From: Promethearchaeota archaeon
GTDB taxonomy: Archaea; Asgardarchaeota; Lokiarchaeia; Sigynarchaeales; SOKP01
Assembly (NCBI GenBank): GCA_016839425.1
Contig: JAEOUI010000349.1
Location: 1-8,856 of the forward strand
Reading direction: 5' to 3'
Length of the DNA stretch: 8,856 nt
Positions 1 through 5,700 of this stretch are shown here, piece by piece (within the stretch, counting starts at the first letter, position 1; each line of letters starts with the position of its first letter). Under the pieces are notes generated by a model, which was not told the DNA's origin, made no database searches, and worked only from the letters and a program-made list of their open reading frames with translations. Position numbers and translations under genes: made by a program.

Positions 1-171
1 ACATTCGCATATCTTTTCGTATAATATCTCTGGATTTTTCGTTTTTAAATCGCTTATGGACTTAATGTTTACTTTCCAAAAGTCTTCAGCTATTTTTTTT
101 CCAACACCAGGAATTTTGGATAATTCTTGAATGCTTGTAGCTTTATCTGTATCAATCATTAATAATGTCAT
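1..171 (-). CDS. Cdd1-type helix-hairpin-helix protein (3' part outside window)
   Basis: The minus strand reads 57 codons from an ATG at 171 to the window edge without a stop, so the C-terminus is missing. Residues about 14-57 contain a helix-hairpin-helix core (IPGVGKKIAEDFW, then a second helix and NPEILYEKIC). This pattern, IPGxGxxxAxDxW followed by a short helix and PExLYExxC, is what I know from the Cdd1 ('pathogenicity locus') family of small HhH proteins of roughly 90-100 residues. HhH motifs usually bind the DNA backbone non-specifically; the role of Cdd1 itself is not established. The ATG at 171 is chosen because a TATA-like element lies about 25 bases upstream, which fits a leaderless transcript; an ATG four codons later is the alternative. 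The frame is also open upstream to an ATG at 276, but that would overlap the divergent gene's promoter. Family assignment is fairly sure; function is unknown. Confidence 0.75.
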   Translation of the reverse strand, partial: MTLLMIDTDKATSIQELSKIPGVGKKIAEDFWKVNIKSISDLKTKNPEILYEKICEC

Positions 172-190
172 ATAATAATAAGAAAAGCGT

Positions 191-200
191 TTATTTAAAA
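191..200 (-). promoter_or_regulatory. TATA-like box for the leftward HhH gene
   Basis: On the minus strand this reads TTTTAAATAA, a good archaeal TATA-like box. Its centre is about 25 bases upstream of the ATG at 171, placing the expected transcription start at or next to the start codon. It suggests leaderless transcription and supports that start over the in-frame ATG at 276. Confidence 0.5.
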
Positions 201-249
201 TAGGTGTGCTATAGAAATCATTAAACGCGAATTGATTTCGATTTTTTCC

Positions 250-257
250 TTTAAATA
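250..257 (+). promoter_or_regulatory. TATA-like box for the protease operon
   Basis: TTTAAATA preceded by a T-rich stretch. The centre is about 29 bases upstream of the ATG at 283, the spacing expected for a leaderless archaeal gene. It supports the ATG at 283 rather than the upstream TTG at 232, which would put the start codon upstream of the box. It is divergent from the box at 191-200, about 58 bases away. Confidence 0.5.
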
Positions 258-282
258 TGTTCGATTGAATATTCATAACATA

Positions 283-1029
283 ATGTTTATAGATGCCTTT
301 TGGTTCGTCATTGTATTGATAGCGTCAAGCATCCTTTCAAGCGTCGTTTTCTCCCTGAAAATGCCCGATCGCTTGAGAACCATCCTAATGGCATTCTTTT
401 TCGTTGGAGTGATCGTTCACGAGATATCTCACGCCATTGCCTCGCTTTTGGTCGGTTTGAAAGTCAAGCAATTTATGGTTAAATGGAGGAGCCCGAGAAC
501 TGGAGAAGTCTCCCCTCACGGTGCTGTAGGACCAGAGGAAAAGCGAAGTTTTCTTCAACAACTCGTGGTCTCTCTAGCACCTCTTCTCGTTTCTACTTGG
601 TTATTTTTCGTGTTGTTAGATATTGCCTTGCAGCCTGCGCTTCCAGACTTAATCAACTTGTTAGCGGCCCTTGCGTGCGTCTCAGTGCTCTTAGGGGCCA
701 GTCCGTCACATCAAGATTTCAGGTTAATTGGTCGGTATTTCAAGGAAGATGTTTCGTATTCGCTTTATCAACTTCTACTGATTTCTGCGTCTATTGCTAT
801 TGTCGTGGTTCTTTCAATAGTGTACTCTTTTAACTTCTTTAATTTCTTGTATTACTTTCTGGTTGGGATCGTGTATTATGTATTAAAATACACCATCAAA
901 GGCGTGCGTGCCTTGCTACGATTTAGGCGTCCGAAATGGAACCATTGGCAGGACCTTGATATATTGGATAAAAAAACCCATAAGGCGCTAAAAGCGAAGC
1001 AAATAGGTGTAAAGGAGGCACACTGGTAA
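283..1029 (+). CDS. M50-like membrane zinc metalloprotease
   Basis: A 248-residue polytopic membrane protein. A first hydrophobic segment covers about residues 3-24. A second, about 35-58, carries HEISH (His46, Glu47, His50), the HExxH zinc motif embedded in a membrane helix as in site-2-protease (M50) enzymes. A conserved-looking LAPLL follows (about residue 98), then further hydrophobic segments, and SPSHQD at about 140-145, where the Asp could supply the third zinc ligand usual in M50 enzymes (inferred). Hydrophobic segments continue to about 205; the C-terminal 40 residues are basic and soluble. M50 proteases cut substrates within or near the membrane; the substrate here is unknown. The start is the ATG with a TATA-like box 29 bases upstream; the longer TTG start at 232 is disfavoured. 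It is first in a three-gene operon, its stop overlapping the next start by one base. A non-proteolytic relative cannot be excluded. Confidence 0.7.
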   Translation: MFIDAFWFVIVLIASSILSSVVFSLKMPDRLRTILMAFFFVGVIVHEISHAIASLLVGLKVKQFMVKWRSPRTGEVSPHGAVGPEEKRSFLQQLVVSLAPLLVSTWLFFVLLDIALQPALPDLINLLAALACVSVLLGASPSHQDFRLIGRYFKEDVSYSLYQLLLISASIAIVVVLSIVYSFNFFNFLYYFLVGIVYYVLKYTIKGVRALLRFRRPKWNHWQDLDILDKKTHKALKAKQIGVKEAHW

Positions 1030-1379
1030 TGAAGGCTTACATAATAGCATTAGTTGGTTTGGTGTTTATTGTTTTTTTTCGTCAAAATCCTCTCGGAGCA
1101 ATGATATTTCTTGGAATTATTGGTGGAATTTATTTTTTATACAAGTCCAGAGGTCGTATGAGGAGGAGTTTAGGTAGCGGTTTATTTGGAGGGCGAGGAT
1201 ATGTGGAAGAAGACGAAAATTTCAAGGTCTTAACTTTTCTTGTCCTTTCAAAGTTTTTGAGCAATAGTTCTGAAATAGAAAATAAAAATGCAAATTCTTA
1301 TATCCCTGTTGACCAAAATAAAGATGTCAATTTTCATGAAAAGGCCAAAAACGAAATATTACGAATCTTTGAGGTATGA
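1029..1379 (+). CDS. small two-helix membrane protein, unknown function
   Basis: A 116-residue protein I do not recognise. It has two hydrophobic segments (about residues 3-17 and 22-38), then a basic stretch (YKSRGRMRR, about 38-46), a glycine-rich patch, and a polar C-terminal half with a third mildly hydrophobic stretch (LTFLVLSKFL). By the positive-inside rule the basic stretch and C-terminal half should be cytoplasmic. The start ATG shares one base with the preceding TAA, and a strong Shine-Dalgarno (AAAGGAGG, 1011-1018) sits 10 bases upstream, so translational coupling with the protease is likely. The next gene begins 3 bases after its stop. Its place between a membrane protease and a P-loop ATPase suggests a substrate, adaptor or membrane anchor, but that is inference only. 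Confidence 0.75.
   Translation: MKAYIIALVGLVFIVFFRQNPLGAMIFLGIIGGIYFLYKSRGRMRRSLGSGLFGGRGYVEEDENFKVLTFLVLSKFLSNSSEIENKNANSYIPVDQNKDVNFHEKAKNEILRIFEV
1371..1375 (+). promoter_or_regulatory. Shine-Dalgarno deciding the GTG start of the ATPase gene
   Basis: GAGGT lies 7 bases before the GTG at 1383 and 16 bases before the in-frame ATG at 1392. The spacing favours the GTG. The site is inside the last codons of the upstream gene, as expected in a tightly packed operon. Confidence 0.55.
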
Positions 1380-1382
1380 ATC

Positions 1383-2114
1383 GTGATTCTCATGAATACG
1401 ACCTTTATTGAACCTTTGAAAGATGTGTTGAAAAAAAGAAAAATCGTTTCAATATCGGGGCCTTCGGGATCGGGAAAATCAACATTGGCAATGCAAATTT
1501 TGGTTAATTTATTTCGTAAAGAACAAGGAAAAGATGTTGATCCTTCTTGTATCTGGATTCAAGCAAGCGAAGCTTTTTCCAAAAAGCGGTTCGAGGCATT
1601 AAATAATGCTTTTTCTCCTAAGAAAAAAGAGATTTTAAAACGCATTTTTGTTCTTCCATCATCTAATCCATGCCATGACCTAATCGAACAACAAGTCGTT
1701 CTTAATAAAATCTCCGATCCCTCAAGCATCCTTCCACCCGATATTTTAGTCGTTGTAATCGATAATATATCTCATCACCTGCGGTATGAAGTCTCAAATA
1801 GTGACGATGTCTCAACAAGCATAAAAAAAATGAACACATTTTTCGAACACCAACTTCTACCGCTCATTATGGCTTGTCAACGAAATAAGATTGTACTTGT
1901 ACTTATACACGAAATTACATTTGTTCCTCAATTAAACCAAGAAAGGCCTTTTTTTTACAAGCTCTACGATAGAATAGATTGCATTAATATAAAATTAGCA
2001 ATCGATAACAAGAGTGCAAAAAAACGTTTTCTAATGACTTGCAAAGCAAATGATTTTGAAAAAGATTATTATTATAGGATAGGCGATGCTGGACTTTTAC
2101 TTGAACTAATTTAA
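1383..2114 (+). CDS. RadB/RecA-superfamily P-loop ATPase
   Basis: A 243-residue protein with a single RecA-type ATPase core and no N-terminal HhH domain, matching the size and plan of archaeal RadB and other RecA-fold paralogues. Walker A is GPSGSGKST at about 26-34. IQASEAFSKKRF (about 59-70) corresponds to the DTExxFxxxR region of RadA/RadB, with Glu63 the likely catalytic glutamate. Walker B is ILVVVIDN with Asp127. LVLIHEI (about 172-178) occupies the position of the TNQV sensor, with Glu177 in place of the usual Gln. The C-terminus (about 205-243) has the RadA-like pattern of Lys/Arg-rich strands ending in GDAGLLLEL. RadB proteins act as recombination mediators, but the low conservation and the operon with membrane proteins leave open a different, membrane-linked role. 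GTG start is chosen from the Shine-Dalgarno at 1371-1375. Superfamily sure; RadB orthology uncertain. Confidence 0.72.
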   Translation: MILMNTTFIEPLKDVLKKRKIVSISGPSGSGKSTLAMQILVNLFRKEQGKDVDPSCIWIQASEAFSKKRFEALNNAFSPKKKEILKRIFVLPSSNPCHDLIEQQVVLNKISDPSSILPPDILVVVIDNISHHLRYEVSNSDDVSTSIKKMNTFFEHQLLPLIMACQRNKIVLVLIHEITFVPQLNQERPFFYKLYDRIDCINIKLAIDNKSAKKRFLMTCKANDFEKDYYYRIGDAGLLLELI

Positions 2115-2133
2115 CTCAATCTTATTGTTGAGT
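2114..2133 (+). terminator. hairpin directly after the three-gene operon
   Basis: ACTCAA and TTGAGT form a perfect 6-bp stem around an 8-base loop, beginning in the stop codon of the ATPase gene. AT-rich DNA with short T runs follows. It may be a weak terminator or 3'-end stabiliser, but the same arm sequence recurs nearby, so it could instead be part of a binding-site cluster. Confidence 0.3.
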
Positions 2134-2225
2134 GAAATATATTTTGAATAATTTTACAAGTAATTTTAAAGTAAAACATTCATTTTTTTGGAATCATTTT
2201 ATAATTAAACGAATATTCTAGAAAA

Positions 2226-2259
2226 AATAAAATAATTCATTTTTTTGAGTTAAAAACTC
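2226..2259 (+). promoter_or_regulatory. AT-rich promoter with palindrome at the start of the OB-like gene
   Basis: An AT-rich TATA-like stretch (about 2226-2236) lies roughly 29 bases upstream of the GTG at 2260, consistent with a leaderless gene. Directly before the GTG is a perfect palindrome, GAGTT-AAA-AACTC (2247-2259), covering the expected transcription start. A dimeric repressor could bind there; this is inference. There is no Shine-Dalgarno. Confidence 0.35.
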
Positions 2260-2556
2260 GTGTCGTTAGATAGTATTGTAGGAAGGGAAGTTACTTTAAG
2301 AGGGCATGCCAAGGACGCAAAAGCGATGGGTGTATTAGTTACGCCAGAAGGATCCGTGGTATACATGAGGGGGCTACCCTCTTGGTCGTCAGATCTGATA
2401 AATAAGGAAGTATACATTAAAGGTGTACTGAGGAAAGGGAAAATCATCCCCGATCCAACTGTTGATGAAAATGGTGGATATAGCTCTGGTGCACACGGCA
2501 AGCAGCTTTACATTGAATATTCCAGAAGCAAGATTATTTCAGTTGAGAGTTCTTAA
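2260..2556 (+). CDS. small OB-fold-like protein of a bacterial-type family
   Basis: A 98-residue soluble protein with no signal peptide, membrane segment or cysteine. The pattern is: VGREVTLRG, an AKDAKAMG segment, alternating hydrophobic strands (VLVTPEGSVVYMRG), SW, INKEVYIKGVLRKG, then PDPTVDENGGYSSGAHG and a last strand (LYIEY). This order ('GxxVTLxGxAxxAKxG..V...YxxGLxxW...GKxVxVxGxL...PDP....G..S.G..G..Y.IE') resembles small uncharacterised bacterial proteins that I recall as compact beta-barrel, probably OB-fold. Function is unknown; OB folds often bind nucleic acid or small ligands. The gene is monocistronic between AT-rich spacers and reads as more GC-rich than its flanks, compatible with acquisition from bacteria. 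GTG is the first usable start; the opposite-strand frame over the same interval is a shadow. Confidence 0.65.
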   Translation: MSLDSIVGREVTLRGHAKDAKAMGVLVTPEGSVVYMRGLPSWSSDLINKEVYIKGVLRKGKIIPDPTVDENGGYSSGAHGKQLYIEYSRSKIISVESS

Positions 2557-2557
2557 A

Positions 2558-2599
2558 TTGTTGGAAAAAATCTTAAAGAAAAATAATCTTTTTCAACAA
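2558..2599 (+). terminator. imperfect inverted repeat after the OB-like gene
   Basis: TTGTTGGAAAAA (2558-2569) pairs with TTTTTCAACAA (2589-2599), an 11-bp stem with one bulged G and a loop of about 19 bases, starting right after the stop. T-rich DNA follows at about 2636-2664. It is a plausible transcript 3' end, although archaeal termination depends more on T tracts than on stems. Confidence 0.4.
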
Positions 2600-2714
2600 A
2601 TAATTCGTGAGTCGGGTGTTCTATTTCGTGAAATAATTTTATTTGATCGATTTTTATTTTGATTTTGACTCAATTTAATAAAATTTTTATAATATTAATA
2701 AATAATTGGACAAA

Positions 2715-2748
2715 TGAGTAAAATTTAATAAGTAATTGCACTTACTCA
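2715..2748 (+). promoter_or_regulatory. promoter of the giant surface protein with flanking inverted repeat
   Basis: TTTAATA at 2724-2730 is a TATA-like box. It lies between perfect 7-base inverted arms, TGAGTAA (2715-2721) and TTACTCA (2742-2748). A third copy, AGTAA at 2731-2735, makes a second palindrome with TTACT (2742-2746) at a 6-base spacing. The expected transcription start is near 2752-2757, so the arms bracket the TATA box and reach towards the start point, the usual position of an archaeal repressor operator. No regulator can be named. Confidence 0.4.
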
Positions 2749-2786
2749 AACACTGTCTCTAGATTGGCGACAAAAACGTCAATTGT

Positions 2787-2793
2787 GAGGGAT
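2787..2793 (+). promoter_or_regulatory. Shine-Dalgarno deciding the start of the giant gene
   Basis: GAGGGAT ends 6 bases before the GTG at 2800. The upstream TTG (2764) and GTG (2785) lack a comparable site. Starting at 2800 also gives a classical signal-like N-terminus: a few residues, three lysines, then a hydrophobic stretch. Confidence 0.5.
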
Positions 2794-2799
2794 GAAATC

Positions 2800-5700
2800 G
2801 TGTTAGCATGTAAAAAAAAAACAGTGATATTTATATTAAGTGCCTTATTGATGTTTGCGCTTCTGATAAATATCAATATAGAAATTCAAGATGTAAATAA
2901 AAAGGAAGTCGAAGATTTAAATGAAGTTAAACCGAGCAACGGGGATTTCTCGGAAGTTTGGAACACTACATGGGGTAGTGAGTATGGCGAATGGGGTTCT
3001 GGTTTATGCTTGGATTCGAATAACAATTCCGTTATCGTAGGAACTACTAATAGTTCCGGAATAGATAGTGCTTATGTAGTTAAATTCAATCCACTAGGGA
3101 CCGTGCAATGGAGTAGGACATTGGGTACATATTTTCCCTCTCATGGTTCAGATGTGTTTGTAGATGCTTATGATAATATATATGTATCGGGAACACAGTA
3201 TTATAACGATACTATTAATAATAGAATAATTCATTTTCCCTTTGCCTTTAAATTGAACTCTTCGGGTGCTACAGAATGGTCTTATGTAAACTACGAGCAT
3301 TATGTTCATTTCCTTGGAATCACCGTAGATTCTTTAAATAATACATACATAACTGGATATAAAGCATTTGGAACGATCGAATTTGTTGAGCTTTATTTAT
3401 GCAAGATCAATAAATATGGTCAAGAATCGTGGAATGTAACATGGGGTGCTAATTATGCCTTGCCAATAGGTATTGATGTTGGTATTGATGTCAAGCTTGA
3501 TTTATATGGAAATATCTATGTTTGCGGGATGACGAATAGTAGCAATGAATATAATGGTTACGACGCCTGCCTTTTAAAGTTCGACTCAGGAGGCGTATTG
3601 GATTGGGTTACTATTTGGGGCGGTTCGCAAGATGAAGGATTAAATGCAATGAGCATTGACGATTCAAATAATATATATACGATTGGTTATACTTCGAGTT
3701 ATGGAAATGGTGGTAATGACTTATGCTTATTGAAATTTGACTCCGATGGGGATTTAACATGGAATGTTACTTGGGGGGGGCCAGGGGAAGATCAGGGAGC
3801 TATCATTGCCTTCGATTTAGAGGGGAATTTGTGTGTGGCTGGTAAAACAACGATCTTTGGCTCTGCAGGACCTTCGGATCTATGTCTTGTGACATTTGAT
3901 CCAAGTACGGGCGGTGAACTTTACAGTACGATATGGGGCGGTGATGGTTACGAAGGAGGTTTTGAGGAAAAAAGCGCAAATTTAGGCCTTGATATTGATG
4001 CTGAAGGTAATGTATTCGTAGCTGGAAGCACAGATAGTTTTGGAGCAGGGTCCTATGATGCGTTTCTCGTAAAATTCATGCTAGATCCAGAATCCGATTC
4101 CTTTACCGTCACGAGCCCTACTTGGAGTAGTTCGTGGCAAGCGGGAACCGTTCACGAGATAACCTGGACCTCTATGGGTAGCATATATTATGTGAACATT
4201 TCTCTCTATTACGAGGGGATCTATTACGAGACCATAACACCAAGTACTCCTAACGATGGTTCTTATTCATGGACGCTTTCGGATATTTACGCTATTTACG
4301 GTGATCACTATCAAATCAAAATAGAAGACACCAGTAATCCTTCTACTTATGATATGAGCGATACTAATTTCGAAATAGAGCCCCTTCCTGACTCTCTTAC
4401 CGTTATAGGGCCCACAAGCTCAACATCTTGGCAAGCAGGCTCCACTCATACGATTATATGGTCATCAACGGGACTCATTTCTGATGTAATTATTAAACTT
4501 TACTATTTAGGGAGTTATCATAGCACCATTAAAGCAAGCACTCCAAACAATGGATCTTATTCATGGACGCTTTCGGATACTTACACTAATTATGGTGATT
4601 TTTATCAAATCAGGATCGAAGACATCAGTAATCCTTCTACTTTTAATGTAAGTGCACCATATTTCGAAATCACGGCACCAGAAATCGATTCCATTACCGT
4701 CACGAGCCCTAGCTCGAGTACATCGTGGCAAGCGGGAACCGTTCATGAGATAACTTGGACTTCCACGGGTAGTGTGTCTAATGTGAACATTTCTCTTTAT
4801 TATATGGGGAACTATTATAAGACCATAGCGTCAAGCACTCCTAACGATGGTTCCTATTCGTGGTCGCTCGATGCGAGCTTCGATAATTACGGTGATGGGT
4901 ATCAGATACGCATTCAAGATGTAAATGATCCTTCTACTTTCGACCAAACAACTAGTTACTTTGAAATTACAGAACCAGAGGGTGGAACCACACCTCCAGG
5001 TTCTGGTCTTGATTTAATTGTGATAATCGCGATTATTATAGCTATTATTGGAGTGATAATCCTACTTACTGGAGCGGTTACCTTCAGAAGAAGAGAACAC
5101 CATAGAGCATCAAAAATAAAGCCTCCAAAAGTCGATAAAATCAAAACATCCGAAAAACAAGTTGCAACAGCAATTAGAAAATACGAAATACTCTTGAAGA
5201 AAGTAAATAATTTGGCGCAAGAGGCAATGTCCGAAAGAAAAAGTGGTGATAATAAAAGAGCGATAAGGCTATTTAAAGATGCCATATCTAACTTGGAGGA
5301 TGCTAAAACTGAAGCTAAACTTTTCAATATATTGCTGGTACCAGAAATTGAAAAACAAGTCGATACTATGAAAGTAAACATTCAGAAGATCAAGATTGAG
5401 ACAATTTTTGATGAGGGAAGGAAGCATGTAGAGGCTGCGAATACGTTCGTGAACATAAAAGAGTATAGTAAAGCTACATCCTCTATGAAAGAAGCGTTGA
5501 AAATCTTTGGAAATGCTCGTGAAATTGCCAGAAAGCATAAACTGACAAATATTATTGAAAACATTGAAATGAACGAAAAGAACATAAGGGGTGCTATTGA
5601 AAACTATCAAAAACAGTTGTACTCGTTATTGACACCCATAACTATTCAAACTGAACTTGTCGATACTTCTGCAGTCTCAGGGGCGAAGAAAGTCGAAAAA

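Noticed and set aside
172..276. 35-codon in-frame N-terminal extension of the leftward HhH gene to an ATG at 276
   Set aside because: The extension overlaps both divergent TATA-like boxes, and the ATG at 171 has a box at the leaderless spacing. It cannot be fully excluded because the frame is open.
232..282. Longer start (TTG at 232) for the M50-like protease
   Set aside because: The TTG lies upstream of the likely TATA box at 250-257, no Shine-Dalgarno precedes it, and the added 17 residues look like translated promoter.
2250..2501. Minus-strand 83-codon frame opposite the OB-like gene
   Set aside because: It mirrors a plus-strand gene with a recognisable conserved pattern; its own translation is low-complexity and has no promoter or family resemblance.
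2462..2662. Plus-strand 66-codon frame overlapping the end of the OB-like gene
   Set aside because: It overlaps the real gene out of frame and runs through the inverted repeat; its tail is just AT-rich spacer translated.
4132..4745. Possible CRISPR-like or mobile repeat from the recurring 23-25 base identities
   Set aside because: The repeats are in-frame, spaced by whole domains (294 and 591 bases) and encode conserved domain motifs, so they are protein-domain duplications.
4956..5610. Minus-strand frames of 141, 113 and 67 codons inside the giant gene
   Set aside because: They are antisense to the transmembrane and helical coding region; their Ser/Leu/Phe-rich composition is the expected complement of Lys/Glu-rich codons.
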